Shown: in pieces, positions 7,320-17,681 of the stretch
Layout of the letters: the number at the start of each line of letters is the position of its first letter
Numbering within the stretch: position 1 is the first letter of the stretch
Assembly: GCA_949045875.1 (NCBI GenBank)
Contig: CARPYP010000007.1
Coordinates: forward strand, 1 to 64,000
Length of the DNA stretch: 64,000 bases
Reading direction: 5' to 3'
Origin: an uncultured Clostridia bacterium
Lineage (GTDB): Bacteria > Bacillota > Clostridia > TANB77 > CAG-508
Notes under the pieces: model-generated
Seen by the model: the letters and a program-made list of their open reading frames with translations, nothing else
Databases searched by the model: none
What the model was told of the DNA's origin: nothing
Made by a program: the position numbers and the translations under genes

Positions 7320-8018
7320 TTATAATAATATCAAATTAAAATCTGTATAATCACAACTGACTAATTCTATTTGTATTCCATTTACATTTCCTTCTATAGC
7401 ATCTTTTTGTGATTCTCCATGTAAGTGACCATATATGCATTTCTTTACATTAGATTTTTTCATTATTTCTATAAATTCGGACTTTTCCATTAAACTTTCA
7501 TCTGTTGGTGGATAATGCATACACACAATTATCTCTTTTTCTTTACCATATTTATTTATTCCATCTTTTAAAGACATTTCTAATCTCAATAATTCCCTTT
7601 TATATATCTTTTCATTTTCTTCGTCATTATCAACTATTGTCCACCCTCTTGTTCCACAGATTATTCTGTTTTCTACTAAATATGAATTATTATATAACAT
7701 ATTTATATTTTCTAGGTTATTGTCTTTTAAAAATTTGTTGATTTTATTTAATGTTCCCCACCAATAATCATGATTCCCTTTTAACATTATTTTTCTACCT
7801 GGTAGCTTGTTTAAATATTCAAAATCTTGTTTTGCTTCTTCAAAAGTCATGGCCCAAGAAAAATCACCTGGTAATAATATCGTATCTTCTTCTTTTACTA
7901 ATTTTTTCCAATTTTCTTCTATTCTTTTTTCATAATTATTCCAATTATCTCCAAATATGTTCATAGGTTTATTTGTACTAAAAGATAAATGTAAATCTGA
8001 TATTGCATATATTGACAT
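7320..8018 (-). CDS. Calcineurin-like metallophosphoesterase, 232 aa
   Basis: Full-length single-domain metallophosphoesterase with every metal-binding block: DLHLS (near residue 8), GDFSW (near 51), GNHDYWW (near 81), MHYPP (near 167) and GHLHG (near 196). Such enzymes hydrolyse phosphodiesters or phosphomonoesters; this subfamily (COG1768-like) has no settled substrate. Cytosolic, no signal peptide. GGAAGG ribosome binding site. It appears to be a single-gene unit, separated from tsaD by about 115 bp holding a small palindrome. Confidence 0.9.
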   Translation of the reverse strand: MSIYAISDLHLSFSTNKPMNIFGDNWNNYEKRIEENWKKLVKEEDTILLPGDFSWAMTFEEAKQDFEYLNKLPGRKIMLKGNHDYWWGTLNKINKFLKDNNLENINMLYNNSYLVENRIICGTRGWTIVDNDEENEKIYKRELLRLEMSLKDGINKYGKEKEIIVCMHYPPTDESLMEKSEFIEIMKKSNVKKCIYGHLHGESQKDAIEGNVNGIQIELVSCDYTDFNLILL

Positions 8019-8068
8019 TTTTGTTTCCTTCCATTACTTAATATAATTTAATTTTTTGAATTGACATT

Positions 8069-8085
8069 GGCGAGCATTGCTCGCC
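8069..8085. repeat. 17-bp perfect palindrome GGCGAGC-ATT-GCTCGCC
   Basis: Stem of 7 GC-rich bp with a 3-base loop in A/T-rich surroundings, about 50 bp after the tsaD stop on the minus strand. No T-run follows on either strand, so it is not a classic terminator. A second copy lies at 17682-17700. Confidence 0.8.
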
Positions 8086-8135
8086 TCTAAGAATCATTCA
8101 TGATATTAAATTTTATAATGTGTTATACTCCATTA

Positions 8136-9128
8136 CTATACTATTTTTAAGTTTGGTACTGCATTTAATTCCATTCCTGATACATTTCCTGCTATAAAGT
8201 TATAATATCCTGCTGTTGCTATCATTGCTGCATTATCTGTACATAGTTTTAATTCTGGATAGTACACATCTATTCCTAATTCTTTTCCTAATATTTTAAA
8301 TCTTTCTCTAATATATGAATTGGCTGAAACTCCACCTGCTAAAGCTATTTTATTTACTTTCATATCTTTTATTGCCTTTGCTGTATTATTTATTAACATA
8401 TCTGTTGTGGTTTTTTCAAAACTCGCACATAAGTCTGCTTTATTTATGTTTGGTTCTTTGTGATTTAAGTTTAATACTGCTGTTTTTATTCCACTAAAAC
8501 TAAAGTCTAAATTTTCAAAACATGTTTCTGGTAGTTTTATATTTGCTTGTCCTTCTTTTGCTAGTTTATCTATCTTTGGTCCTCCTGGATATTCTAATCC
8601 AATTACTCTAGCTACTTTATCATATGCTTCCCCTATTGCATCATCTCGTGTTTTTCCTAATACTTTAAATTGTGTATAATCTTCTATATAGATCAAATGT
8701 GTGTGTCCTCCAGATATTACAAGGCACAAAAATGGTGGTTCTAATTCTTTAAATGTTATATAATTTGCAGCTATATGCCCTTCTATATGGTTTACACCTA
8801 TTAAAGGTTTGTTAAGTGCAAAACTTAATGCTTTGGCATATCCAACTCCTACTAATAATGCTCCTACTAATCCTGGTCCATATGTACATGCTACTAAATC
8901 TATATCTTTAAAATTCATATTTGCTTCTTTGAGTGCTTGCTTAGTAACATCTGAAATATTCTCTATATGTTTTCTCGATGCTATTTCTGGTACAACTCCA
9001 CCAAATTGCTTATGAGTTTCTATTTGTGTATTTATTACATTGGTAAGTACTTCTCTTCCATTTTTTACTATTGCTACTGATGTTTCATCACAGCTTGATT
9101 CTATTCCTAGTGTAATTATATCTTTCAT
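8136..9128 (-). CDS. tsaD: tRNA N6-threonylcarbamoyladenosine transferase TsaD
   Basis: Transfers the threonylcarbamoyl group from TC-AMP to A37 of ANN-decoding tRNAs, with TsaB and TsaE, which are not in this window. The ASKHA fold is complete: [11 protein letters not shown] at the N-terminus, metal site [10 protein letters not shown] (near residue 110), VSGGHT, and [10 protein letters not shown] near 265. I choose ATG 9128, which has GGAAGGG six bases upstream, over an upstream in-frame TTG at 9143 that overlaps that ribosome binding site; this gives 330 aa, normal for the family. A 76-codon gene lies immediately upstream and is probably co-transcribed. Confidence 0.96.
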   Translation of the reverse strand: MKDIITLGIESSCDETSVAIVKNGREVLTNVINTQIETHKQFGGVVPEIASRKHIENISDVTKQALKEANMNFKDIDLVACTYGPGLVGALLVGVGYAKALSFALNKPLIGVNHIEGHIAANYITFKELEPPFLCLVISGGHTHLIYIEDYTQFKVLGKTRDDAIGEAYDKVARVIGLEYPGGPKIDKLAKEGQANIKLPETCFENLDFSFSGIKTAVLNLNHKEPNINKADLCASFEKTTTDMLINNTAKAIKDMKVNKIALAGGVSANSYIRERFKILGKELGIDVYYPELKLCTDNAAMIATAGYYNFIAGNVSGMELNAVPNLKIV

Positions 9129-9149
9129 ATTTTTCCCTTCCAACTTTAA

Positions 9150-9365
9150 TCATCTTGTAAAGTCTTTTTGTTCTTTATTATTTTCATTCAAAGGCTTGTT
9201 TTTATTTGCTCTAATATTAATCCATTCCATAATTTGATCTTTCCATTTTTCTTCTGGAACATTTCCTGGAAGTTTCCTACTTGCAGATTGTAAAATTCCT
9301 CCTATTTCGTTATCATCTAATCCTGCTACTTTTGCATTTGTTATTATAAAATCTTTTAAGTTCAT
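9150..9365 (-). CDS. Small conserved-type hypothetical protein, 71 aa
   Basis: Helical, charged protein (NAKVAGLDDNEIGGILQSAS) with no recognised domain. The start at ATG 9365 has GGAGG 9 nt upstream; an in-frame upstream start would sit before the ribosome binding site. It ends 21 bp before the tsaD start, with which it is likely co-transcribed. Confidence 0.65.
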   Translation of the reverse strand: MNLKDFIITNAKVAGLDDNEIGGILQSASRKLPGNVPEEKWKDQIMEWINIRANKNKPLNENNKEQKDFTR

Positions 9366-9454
9366 TGTATATACCTCCAATTTCTCTTGCGGACACCTAA
9401 ATGGAGTCCCTATATTATCTAATCTCTAAATTTCTACCTTCTAATTTCTAGCCT

Positions 9455-10183
9455 CTAGAACCATGATAATAATAGCCCTACTACATTAATTATTACTTGA
9501 TATATCCAAGTCATAATAGGGGTTATTATAATACTTGATAGATTTGTAATCCATAATACTAAAAATGCCATATAGAACCACATTTCATGGTCATATATCC
9601 AGTTTCTAACATTATATGGCATAAATCTTATAAATATTTTTGAACCATCTAATGGTGGTAATGGTATTAAATTAAATACTCCTAATCCTATGTTCATTAT
9701 AATCGCAGATTGAATCATCGTTAAAATGACTTTACCTAGTGTAGTAGATAAAAATGAAGCTACTGCAAATTTTAAGATTAGACCATCTATTAAAGTAAGT
9801 ACAAATGCTATTATAAAGTTCATTACAGGTCCTGCTAGAGATACTAATGCTTCTCCATTTCTTCTGTATTTTGGATTGAAATTACTTGAGTCTATTTGTA
9901 CAGGTCTTCCCCAACCAATTCCACAGAACATTAACATCATAATTCCTATTGGGTCTAAATGTTTTAATGGGTCTATACTTAGTCTTCCTTGCCTAAGTGG
10001 AGTATCATCTCCTAATCTTACTGCCATCCATGCATGTGCAAATTCATGTAATGAAATTGCAATTATTACTCCTGGGATTGTTAATAATAAAGATAATAAT
10101 CCTGCTGTTCCCATATTAACAACATTAAAAATTACTATTATAGCAATTATTAAATATACTGCTCTTTTATCAAAACTAAACAT
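9455..10183 (-). CDS. Site-2 protease family (M50) membrane metalloprotease, 242 aa
   Basis: Intramembrane zinc protease of the short YwhC/Rv-type group. Features: N-terminal membrane segment (about 9-30), the zinc motif HEFAH (H46, E47, H50) in the next helix, a conserved AGPVMNF segment, and the third ligand in NLIPLPPLDGSKIF (about 176-189). Further hydrophobic helices follow. No PDZ domain, so it is a minimal member; substrates are unknown. It follows lysS-HD with an 11-bp gap and a ribosome binding site (GGAGG) inside it, so it is co-transcribed with lysS. Confidence 0.9.
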   Translation of the reverse strand: MFSFDKRAVYLIIAIIVIFNVVNMGTAGLLSLLLTIPGVIIAISLHEFAHAWMAVRLGDDTPLRQGRLSIDPLKHLDPIGIMMLMFCGIGWGRPVQIDSSNFNPKYRRNGEALVSLAGPVMNFIIAFVLTLIDGLILKFAVASFLSTTLGKVILTMIQSAIIMNIGLGVFNLIPLPPLDGSKIFIRFMPYNVRNWIYDHEMWFYMAFLVLWITNLSSIIITPIMTWIYQVIINVVGLLLSWF

Positions 10184-10194
10184 TAAATATCCTC

Positions 10195-12348
10195 CTAATT
10201 AATATGTTGTTTTACACTTTTTTGTATTTCGTCTTCCATCTCTTGCATTGCTTCAAGTGTTCTTTGTAGTAATTCATCCAATTCCCAGCCTAAAGTATTT
10301 GCACCATTATCAATTATTTCTCTTGAACATCCTGCTGCAAATTTTTTGTCTTTATATTTTTTCTTTAGGCTTTTTAGTTCCATATCTTTTGTGCTTTGTG
10401 ATGGTCTCATTTTTGCTGCTGCCCATATTAAGCCTGATAATTCATCTATTGCAAATAATATCTTTTCCATTTGGTGCTCTGGCATAATATCACTACAAAT
10501 TCCATATCCATGACTACATATTGCATGTATTAATTCTTCACTTGAGTTAATTTCTTTTAATATCTCTGGTGCTTTTTTACAATGTTCTTCTGGATACATT
10601 TCATAATCTATATCATGTAATAGTCCTGCTAATCCCCAAAATTCTTCATTTTCGTTGTATTTCTTTGCAAAATATTTCATAATTTGTTCAACTGTAAGTG
10701 CATGTCTTATATGAAATTCTTCTTTGTTATATTTTTTTAGTAATTTTATAGCTTCTTCTCTATCTATTTTTATTTCAAAATTTTTACCATTACTATTACT
10801 GTTAGTTTTTTCTTTGCTTTCTATTATTTTTGACTTTTTTTCATTTGTATTATTAAGTGGTTTCATTGTTGGGAAAAATATTATATCTCTTATTGATGCA
10901 GAATTTGTTAATAACATAATTAATCTATCTAATCCTATTCCCATTCCTCCTGTTGGTGGTAATCCTATTTCTAGTGCATTAACAAAGTCTTCATCCATTC
11001 CTCCTGCTTCTTCGTCTCCTTTTTCTTTTGCTTCTACCTGTTTCATAAATCTTTCATATTGGTCTATTGCATCATTTAGCTCTGAATAAGCGTTTCCATA
11101 TTCTCTTCCACCTATGAATAGTTCAAATCTTTCTACTAGACTTGGATTATCTTTTTTCCTTTTTGTAAGTGGTGATACTTCTACTGGATAATCTATTATA
11201 AATGTTGGTTGAATTAGTGTTTCTTCAACAAAAGTTTCAAAGAATTCATTAATTATATGTCCTTTGGTATTTTTATATTCTTCATATTCTACACCTTTTT
11301 CTTTTGCTAAATTTTGTGCTTCTTCATCTGTTTTAACTATATTAAAGTCAACTCCTGTTACTTCTTTAATTGCATCTATCATTGTAATTCTTCTCCATGA
11401 TGGAGTTAAATCTATATCTGTTCCTTGATAGTTGATTTTTGTTGTTCCTAAAGCATTTTGTGCAACAGTGGAAATTAATTGTTCTGCTATGTTCATCATG
11501 TCATTATAATCTTCATATGCAGAGTAAAATTCCATTACTGTGAATTCTGGATTGTGCTTTATGTCCATTCCTTCATTTCTAAAGTTTTTACCAATTTCAT
11601 ATACTTTATCAAATCCACCAACTATTAGTCTTTTTAAGTTTAATTCTGGCGCAATTCTCAAATACATTTGTAAGTCTAAAGTATTATGATGTGTAATAAA
11701 AGGTCTTGCTGCATCACCTGTTGCTACTGTTGTAAGCATTGGTGTTTCTACTTCCATATATCCTCTTTCGTCCATAAAGTTCCTAATTTCTTTTAATATT
11801 TTACTTCTTTTTATAAATGCTTCTTTTACTTCTGGATTTACTATTAAGTCAAGATATCTTTGTCTATATCTTAAGTCTTCATTTTTTAAACCATGAAATT
11901 TCTCTGGTAATGGTCTTAAAGATTTTGTAAGTAATATTGCCTCTTTTGCATGTATTGATATTTCTTCTGTTTTTGTTTTAAATACAAATCCTTTTATACC
12001 AATAATGTCTCCAATATCCCATGTCTTAAATGCTTTGTATTCTTCTTCTCCTATGTCGTTTATACTTACATAACTTTGAATTTTTCCTTCACTGTCTTGT
12101 AATGTACAAAAAGAGGCTTTTCCCATTATTCTTTTTGCTATTATTCTTCCTGCAATACTTACATCTTTTTCTTCTAATTCCTCATATTTATCTTTTATTT
12201 GTTTACTTGTATGTGTTCTATCATATTTTGTTATTGCAAATGGATCTTGACCTTTTTTTTGTAATTCAAATAGTTTTTCCTTTCTAATTTGTATAAGATG
12301 ATTCTCGTCTACCTCTTGTTCTATATTATTATTTTGTTGTTCATTCAT
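10195..12348 (-). CDS. lysS: Lysyl-tRNA synthetase fused to a C-terminal HD phosphohydrolase domain, 717 aa
   Basis: Residues 1-498 are a complete class II LysRS: OB-fold anticodon-binding domain (about 60-170), motif 2 [20 protein letters not shown], and motif 3 [12 protein letters not shown] ending at [14 protein letters not shown] Ser/Asn/Lys-rich linker (about 499-525) joins an HD domain with intact metal ligands: H549, H578-D579 (LLHDIDYE), H613 (CSHGYG) and D635 (AIDELSG). Similar HD proteins of about 190 aa normally stand alone in Clostridia. The frame is continuous with no stop or shift at the joint. The HD substrate is unknown; a nucleotide such as Ap4A, which LysRS makes, is one guess. 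No T-box leader is visible upstream. Confidence 0.93.
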   Translation of the reverse strand: MNEQQNNNIEQEVDENHLIQIRKEKLFELQKKGQDPFAITKYDRTHTSKQIKDKYEELEEKDVSIAGRIIAKRIMGKASFCTLQDSEGKIQSYVSINDIGEEEYKAFKTWDIGDIIGIKGFVFKTKTEEISIHAKEAILLTKSLRPLPEKFHGLKNEDLRYRQRYLDLIVNPEVKEAFIKRSKILKEIRNFMDERGYMEVETPMLTTVATGDAARPFITHHNTLDLQMYLRIAPELNLKRLIVGGFDKVYEIGKNFRNEGMDIKHNPEFTVMEFYSAYEDYNDMMNIAEQLISTVAQNALGTTKINYQGTDIDLTPSWRRITMIDAIKEVTGVDFNIVKTDEEAQNLAKEKGVEYEEYKNTKGHIINEFFETFVEETLIQPTFIIDYPVEVSPLTKRKKDNPSLVERFELFIGGREYGNAYSELNDAIDQYERFMKQVEAKEKGDEEAGGMDEDFVNALEIGLPPTGGMGIGLDRLIMLLTNSASIRDIIFFPTMKPLNNTNEKKSKIIESKEKTNSNSNGKNFEIKIDREEAIKLLKKYNKEEFHIRHALTVEQIMKYFAKKYNENEEFWGLAGLLHDIDYEMYPEEHCKKAPEILKEINSSEELIHAICSHGYGICSDIMPEHQMEKILFAIDELSGLIWAAAKMRPSQSTKDMELKSLKKKYKDKKFAAGCSREIIDNGANTLGWELDELLQRTLEAMQEMEDEIQKSVKQHIN

Positions 12349-12455
12349 ATTATCACGTTTCCCTTCTATTTATATTTTTATTATCTATTTAGATGACTGT
12401 TTTATTGTTGATATATATTCTGATAACTTTCATCAAGTATTATATACTAATATTG

Positions 12456-12493
12456 CTTTAAAATCAAGGGGCACATTTATTATGTGCCCCTCA
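12456..12493 (-). terminator. recA terminator
   Basis: GGGGCACA (12470-12477) pairs with TGTGCCCC (12482-12489), followed on the minus strand by TTGATTTT. It lies 10 bp after the recA stop. Confidence 0.8.
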
Positions 12494-12499
12494 TTACAA

Positions 12500-13558
12500 T
12501 TATTCTTCTGGTTCTTCATCTTCTTCTTGATTTTCGTTTTCGTTTGTTAAACTATTTTCAAATGCTTTATTGAAATTATCTCTTACTTTCTTTTCTATCT
12601 CATTTGTTATATCTGGGTTTTCTAACAAGTATTTTTTTGTGTTTTCTCTTCCTTGTGCTATTTTGTCTCCATTATAACTAAACCATGAACCACTTTTTTC
12701 TATTATATCAAGGTTTACTGCTAAATCTAATATGTTTCCCTCTCTAGATATTCCTTTACCATATAAAATATCAAATTCAGCTTCTCTAAATGGTGGAGCT
12801 ACTTTGTTTTTGACAACTTTTACTTTTGCTCTATTTCCTACAACTTCTCCATCTTGTTTTATGTTCTCTACTTTTCTAATATCTAATCTTACTGATGCAT
12901 AATATTTTAATGCTCTACCTCCTGTTGTTGTTTCAGGGTTTCCAAACATTACCCCAACTTTTTCTCTTAATTGGTTTATGAATATTATAACTGTTTTTGA
13001 TTTGTTTACTGCTCCTGCTAATTTTCTTAATGCTTGAGACATAAGTCTTGCCTGTAAACCAATATGTGAATCCCCCATGTCTCCATCTATTTCTGCTTTT
13101 GGTACTAAGGCTGCTACTGAGTCTACAACTATTACATCTAGTGCACCACTTCTAATTAATGCTTCTGTTATTTCTAATGCTTGTTCTCCAGTATCTGGCT
13201 GTGATACTATTAAATTATCTATATCTACTCCTAGATGTTTTGCATACACTGGGTCTAGTGCGTGTTCTGCATCTATAAATGCTACTTCTCCTTGCTCTTT
13301 TTGTGCTTCTGCTATTATATGTAATGCTAAAGTTGTTTTTCCTGATGATTCTGGTCCATATATTTCTATTATTCTTCCTCTTGGAACTCCTCCAATTCCT
13401 AATGCAACATCTAGGCTTAATGCTCCTGTTGATATTGCTTCTATTTCCATTGCTTTAAAGTTTCCTAGTTTCATTACAGAGCCTTTTCCAAATTGTTTTT
13501 CTATTTGTCCCATTGCTACTTCTAAGGCTTTTTTTCTTTCATTATTTGTTTCACTCAT
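12500..13558 (-). CDS. recA: Recombinase RecA, 352 aa
   Basis: DNA strand-exchange protein and LexA co-protease. Walker [10 protein letters not shown] (68-76), Walker B region [11 protein letters not shown]2-loop block with [16 protein letters not shown], and an acidic C-terminal tail ([14 protein letters not shown]) as usual. Full length. Ribosome binding site GAAGGGA. It is its own transcription unit, with a consensus promoter, a LexA-box-like palindrome near the start site and a strong terminator, so SOS control is likely. Confidence 0.98.
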   Translation of the reverse strand: MSETNNERKKALEVAMGQIEKQFGKGSVMKLGNFKAMEIEAISTGALSLDVALGIGGVPRGRIIEIYGPESSGKTTLALHIIAEAQKEQGEVAFIDAEHALDPVYAKHLGVDIDNLIVSQPDTGEQALEITEALIRSGALDVIVVDSVAALVPKAEIDGDMGDSHIGLQARLMSQALRKLAGAVNKSKTVIIFINQLREKVGVMFGNPETTTGGRALKYYASVRLDIRKVENIKQDGEVVGNRAKVKVVKNKVAPPFREAEFDILYGKGISREGNILDLAVNLDIIEKSGSWFSYNGDKIAQGRENTKKYLLENPDITNEIEKKVRDNFNKAFENSLTNENENQEEDEEPEE

Positions 13559-13587
13559 TAATTTTCATTCCCTTCAATTTTGTTTTA

Positions 13588-13599
13588 AAACGTATGTTT
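13588..13599. promoter_or_regulatory. LexA (SOS) box candidate at recA
   Basis: AAACGTATGTTT is a perfect palindrome differing from the Gram-positive GAAC-N4-GTTC box by one symmetrical base pair per half. It overlaps the predicted recA start site, five bases downstream of the -10 box. Confidence 0.55.
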
Positions 13600-13604
13600 G
13601 TTTC

Positions 13605-13633
13605 AATATATACCATTAGACGTTTTTTGTCAA
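13605..13633 (-). promoter_or_regulatory. recA promoter
   Basis: On the minus strand TTGACA (13628-13633), 17-bp spacer, TATATT (13605-13610), about 45 bp before the recA start codon. Confidence 0.85.
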
Positions 13634-13665
13634 CAGTTTTTTAAAATTTTTTTATATAATATCTC

Positions 13666-13783
13666 TTTTCCATTTTGAACAGACATTTTTCCTAGAAATT
13701 CTGTACACGAAATTTCCATGCGCTACTCGCGAAAGAATAAAAATTAAAATACATTTTACTTTTTATTCTTACTCTCACTCCGA
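13666..13783. repeat. Family P2 hairpin element, copy C (after histidine kinase gene)
   Basis: A main hairpin of 18 near-perfect bp (13733-13770) and a smaller one (GAAATT/AATTTC, 13695-13716) separated by a CATG-containing segment, ending at GAACAG (13669). The order of blocks matches copy B at 23041-23155, but both stems have different sequences. Confidence 0.55.
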
Positions 13784-15250
13784 CTATATTTCGAAATAAA
13801 ATTCTACACCATTTTCTTTATTTTCTACACCATATTTCTTTCCTGTTCTTTCCATTATTGCTTTTACTAGTGCTAGTCCTATTCCTGTTCCTCCATTTTG
13901 CCTATTTCTTGATTCATCAACTTTATAAAATCTTTTCCATATTCTTTCTAAGTCTTCTTCTTTTATGTTTTCTCCTGTATTAAATACTGATATTATTGTT
14001 TTGTTATCTTTTTGCTTGATTTCTATTTTTATTTCCTTTTTTCCTTCTATTTCTTTTGCATTTTTTATGGCATTTGTAAAATAATTGTTTATTATTTGCT
14101 CAGTATAAAATTCATCTGCATTTATCATGACTTTCTCATCTTTGTTATATATTACATTTACTTTTTTTTCATTAATCATTACTTGTGATTTCCTTATAAT
14201 TTCCGATATTAGTTCTGTTACATCAAATTCTGAATTATTAAACTCTAATGCTCCATATTCTATTTTTATTAGTTCTAATAGTTTTTTTACTAAGACATCC
14301 ATTTTATTAGATTCATCTAATATTACTTCTGCATAAAATTTTCTGCTTTCTTCATTATTGGCCACATTTTCTACTAATCCTTCTGCATATCCTTGTATTA
14401 ATGCTATTGGAGTTTTTAGTTCATGTGATACATCTGATATGAATTGTTTTCTCATTTCATCTGTTTTAGATTTTTCTTCTATGTCTTTTTCTAGTTCTAT
14501 ATTAGTATTTCTCAATTGTTTTATTGTTTTTTCCATTGTGTTTGACATTACATTTATACTTTTTCCTAAATTGTCTATTTCATCATTAGTATTAGTTTCT
14601 TTGTATTTAGAACTAAAGTCTAATCTTGACATTTTTCTTGCCACTTCATTTAATTGTAAAATTGGTTCTGTAAATCTCTTAGATATTATTACTACTATAA
14701 CACCACTTATAACTAATGTGATTATACCTATTAGTTGTAAAAAAGTATTTGATATTTTTACACTTTCTTTTATTGCCGCTATAGGTGCTCTTATATATAG
14801 TTTATATTCATTATCTAGTGTTGCAGTCAAATATATAAACTTATACCCTGTAGTAATATCTTGTGATTGATTTATTATTATTTTATCTCCTGAATATATT
14901 GCACTTGCATTATGTAAAAATTCTCTTTTTATTATTATACTCATGTAACTTGGTGTGAAATCATTGTTTGACATATAGACTGTTGCATTATATGGTGTTG
15001 TAATTAATATTTCAAAATTATTATTTATTTCAATTTCTTGTAATTTTGCATCCATATCAATTGTTTCTTGACTATTATAATAAAAATTTATTATTTTATA
15101 TGCTTCTAATAGGTTGTTTTCTTTTGAATATATATAAAATCTTTCTAATATAATGTTATTTGCTATTATAAACAGTACTATTATTATAGTGAGTGTTATA
15201 CTTAATGTTAAAAACAGTCTTGTCCTTATTGATTTCATTTTGTTTGGCAT
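13784..15250 (-). CDS. Sensor histidine kinase, 488 aa
   Basis: Membrane-bound two-component kinase: TM1 about 13-33, extracytoplasmic sensor about 34-168, TM2 about 170-190, HAMP (191-245), HisKA with phospho-acceptor H276 in SDVSHELKTP, and a HATPase_c domain with N box, GIGLAL and a C-terminal G-rich region. It resembles the PhoR/VanS type. The upstream response regulator gene ends 18 bp before its start, so they form one operon. Stimulus unknown. Ribosome binding site AAGGGG supports ATG 15250. Confidence 0.93.
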   Translation of the reverse strand: MPNKMKSIRTRLFLTLSITLTIIIVLFIIANNIILERFYIYSKENNLLEAYKIINFYYNSQETIDMDAKLQEIEINNNFEILITTPYNATVYMSNNDFTPSYMSIIIKREFLHNASAIYSGDKIIINQSQDITTGYKFIYLTATLDNEYKLYIRAPIAAIKESVKISNTFLQLIGIITLVISGVIVVIISKRFTEPILQLNEVARKMSRLDFSSKYKETNTNDEIDNLGKSINVMSNTMEKTIKQLRNTNIELEKDIEEKSKTDEMRKQFISDVSHELKTPIALIQGYAEGLVENVANNEESRKFYAEVILDESNKMDVLVKKLLELIKIEYGALEFNNSEFDVTELISEIIRKSQVMINEKKVNVIYNKDEKVMINADEFYTEQIINNYFTNAIKNAKEIEGKKEIKIEIKQKDNKTIISVFNTGENIKEEDLERIWKRFYKVDESRNRQNGGTGIGLALVKAIMERTGKKYGVENKENGVEFYFEI

Positions 15251-15268
15251 CTTTTATTCCCCTTATTT

Positions 15269-15952
15269 TTATTTTGCTTCAAATTTATATCCAATTCCTC
15301 TTACAGTTTTTATGTATTTTCCTTTTTTACCTAGTTTATGCCTAATTTTTTTTATATGACTATCAATTGTTCTTGAGTCACCATAATAATCATAATTCCA
15401 AACATTATTAAGAATTTTATCTCTCGAAAGTGCTATTCCTACATTGTCAAGTAAATATCTTAATAGTTCAAATTCCCTTAGACTCATTTCTACATTTTTG
15501 CCATCCACTGTAACAGTTCTCGCTTTATCGTCAATTTCTATTCCAGATTTTTGAATATTCTCGTTTGTATTTTCTAAGACTATTCCTCTTTTTAATATTG
15601 CCTCAATACGTGCTACTAATATTTTGGGACTAAATGGTTTTGAAATATATTCATCTGCACCTAATTCAAATCCAAATAGTTCATCTTGTTCTTCTCCTCT
15701 TGCTGTTAGCATTATAATTGGAACCTGTGATGTTTGTCTTATCTGCCTTAATACTGACCATCCATCCAGTTTTGGCATCATAACATCAAGTACTATTAAA
15801 GATATTATGTCTTTTTCTATATTAAATATTTCTAATGCTTCTTCTCCATCTTTTGCTTGTAATATTTTATATTCCTTTTTTTCTAAAAAGTCTTTAATTA
15901 ATGTCCTCATTCTTTGTTCATCATCTACAATTAATATGGTACTATTTTTCAT
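15269..15952 (-). CDS. OmpR-family response regulator, 227 aa
   Basis: Receiver domain with acidic pocket D10/D11, phospho-acceptor D56 (VLDVMMPK), conserved Thr in MLTARG and Lys in SKPFSP, then a winged-helix DNA-binding domain (about 130-225) with LSREFELLRYLL-type helices ending RGIGYKFE. Partner of the adjacent histidine kinase. A/T-rich upstream DNA has short direct repeats but no operator I can define. Confidence 0.93.
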   Translation of the reverse strand: MKNSTILIVDDEQRMRTLIKDFLEKKEYKILQAKDGEEALEIFNIEKDIISLIVLDVMMPKLDGWSVLRQIRQTSQVPIIMLTARGEEQDELFGFELGADEYISKPFSPKILVARIEAILKRGIVLENTNENIQKSGIEIDDKARTVTVDGKNVEMSLREFELLRYLLDNVGIALSRDKILNNVWNYDYYGDSRTIDSHIKKIRHKLGKKGKYIKTVRGIGYKFEAK

Positions 15953-16029
15953 TTTCTATTTCTCCCTTATATACTAATTTATATATATATATATCATTTA
16001 TATAAGACTTTTATATATTATTTATGTGA

Positions 16030-16063
16030 ATTTTATGTAAAAGGACACGATTTACCGTGCCCC
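16030..16063 (-). terminator. Terminator after 115-aa gene
   Basis: GGACACG (16043-16049) pairs with CGTGCCCC (16056-16063) around ATTTAC, followed on the minus strand by TTTTACATAAAATT. It abuts the stop codon at 16064. Confidence 0.7.
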
Positions 16064-16411
16064 CTAAGTTTGCTGACTAACTTCTCTATTCCACCTAAGT
16101 ACTTTTATGTTTTTATAAATTTCTAATATTTTACTATATTTTTGGTATTCGTCTTCCCATAAAATATTAGGTACTTTATCAAATGCCGAAAATACTTTTT
16201 CTGCTTCCATTAAAAATACTATTTGCTCTTTTTGAGACATTTGATCATATTCTTTTGATGCTCTATATAAACTTTCTAATATTTGGTTTGCTTGTACAAA
16301 GTCCCAGAAATCTTTTACATTCATTCCTGCTAATTTTATTTGCATCACAGAATAAGCAATTAATGCAAATATAATTATGATTAGTATATACACTATTATC
16401 AATAGGTTCAC
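16064..16411 (-). CDS. Membrane-anchored hypothetical protein, 115 aa
   Basis: A single N-terminal transmembrane helix (about 3-23: LLIIVYILIIIIFALIAYSV) followed by a soluble charged helical domain with conserved-looking aromatic residues (DFWDFVQANQ, ILWEDEYQKY). GTG start at 16411 with AAGGAG 9 nt upstream. It follows the dGTPase-like gene by about 75 bp. No family recognised; probably faces the cytoplasm. Confidence 0.65.
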   Translation of the reverse strand: MNLLIIVYILIIIIFALIAYSVMQIKLAGMNVKDFWDFVQANQILESLYRASKEYDQMSQKEQIVFLMEAEKVFSAFDKVPNILWEDEYQKYSKILEIYKNIKVLRWNREVSQQT

Positions 16412-16485
16412 GGTTATTATCTCCTTATTTTTTCTGATGTTTTATATTTTAACATATATGATTTTGTTTTTCAAGATGTTTAAAT

Positions 16486-17655
16486 TTATACAAAATGCTC
16501 ATCTAAGTTACTTGCACATTCTCTTAAGAAAAATTTATCTGTTTGCCCTGCAATATAATCTATTACTATTCTTTTTACATTTGTATTGTTTTTATATTTA
16601 TCATTTTTTAAGTTAACATATTCATATAAATTTTTTTCTGAATATGGTAAATTAGCAGAAATCTCTATTTTATTTTTATAATCTCTTTGTTCTAATTTGT
16701 TTAAATAAATACCATACATTTCTGAAAATGCTTTTTCTAGTTCTTTCTTATTTTTACATGCTTCCTCTGAATCATATATTTTTTTATAGTTCCAATTTCT
16801 TAAGTCTATTAAAGCTTTAAAGATACTTTTTGAAAATTGTAAATAATCTTTGTCAATACTATTTTTTATTACATCTAAAATCAAAGTATTTACTATACTT
16901 GAATTGTTATCTCCTAACACTTCAGTAATCTGTGTTGGTATTTCTTCTCTTTTTATAACTCCTATTGTTATTGCGTCTTCTATATCCCTTCCTATATATG
17001 CTATTATATCTGATAACCTTACAACACATCCTTCTAATGTCATTGATTTTATAAATTTACTATATCCTTCTATGTGAAATACATTATCTAGTTCCTCTAG
17101 GAATTTCTCTTTTGTTTTTTCTTTATTTACCTCATATTTGTTTAATAATAGTTCTCCATTATGTGCTAGTATCCCATCTAATGTCTGTATACTTATATTA
17201 ACACTTTCTATATCTTTTAAAATCCTAACACTTTGTGCATTATGACAGAAATATCCTATATTCTCTTTTTTACAAATTTCATTTAAAAATTTTTCTCCTG
17301 TATGCCCAAAAGGAGTATGACCTATGTCATGTCCTAATGCTATCGCTTCTATCAAATCTTCATTTAATCTTAATGCTCTACCTATTGTTCTTGCAATTTT
17401 AGATACTAATTGTACATGTAATACTCTATGTGTAATATGGTCATTATCTGTAAATGAATAGACTTGCGTTTTATCTATGTATCTTGTATATCCTTGTGAA
17501 TGGATTATTCTATCAATATCTCTAAAATATGCTGGTCTAATATCAGATTTATCCTCATTTAATATAATACAATTTTGTGCTTTACATGCATTATCTGAAA
17601 ACAACTCTTCTTGTTGTAGCATTATAGATTTTACATCTTCAAATACGTCTTTCAT
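16486..17655 (-). CDS. dgt: dGTPase-like HD triphosphohydrolase, 389 aa
   Basis: HD-domain deoxynucleotide triphosphohydrolase family, which releases tripolyphosphate from dGTP or other dNTPs. HRVLH (H76), GHDIGHTPFGHTGE (H109, D110) and a downstream catalytic His region are present, and the N-terminal RDIDRIIHSQGYTRYIDKTQ substrate-binding stretch matches the family. Length is typical of the shorter Firmicutes group. Ribosome binding site GGAGGAG. Specificity for dGTP is inferred. Confidence 0.88.
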   Translation of the reverse strand: MKDVFEDVKSIMLQQEELFSDNACKAQNCIILNEDKSDIRPAYFRDIDRIIHSQGYTRYIDKTQVYSFTDNDHITHRVLHVQLVSKIARTIGRALRLNEDLIEAIALGHDIGHTPFGHTGEKFLNEICKKENIGYFCHNAQSVRILKDIESVNISIQTLDGILAHNGELLLNKYEVNKEKTKEKFLEELDNVFHIEGYSKFIKSMTLEGCVVRLSDIIAYIGRDIEDAITIGVIKREEIPTQITEVLGDNNSSIVNTLILDVIKNSIDKDYLQFSKSIFKALIDLRNWNYKKIYDSEEACKNKKELEKAFSEMYGIYLNKLEQRDYKNKIEISANLPYSEKNLYEYVNLKNDKYKNNTNVKRIVIDYIAGQTDKFFLRECASNLDEHFV

Positions 17656-17681
17656 TTTTAGCTCCTCCTAATACGTCTTGT

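Noticed and set aside
8069..8085. GCGAGCATTGCTCGC palindromes as terminators
   Set aside because: No T-run follows on either strand at either copy.
12349..12458. T-box riboswitch upstream of lysS (and of glyS, 30891-31030)
   Set aside because: No AGGGTGGNACCGCG-like T-box sequence or specifier stem is visible in either leader.
13784..15952. Operator repeats before the response regulator
   Set aside because: The A/T-rich stretch at 15960-16020 has TATATA runs that cannot be told from background.
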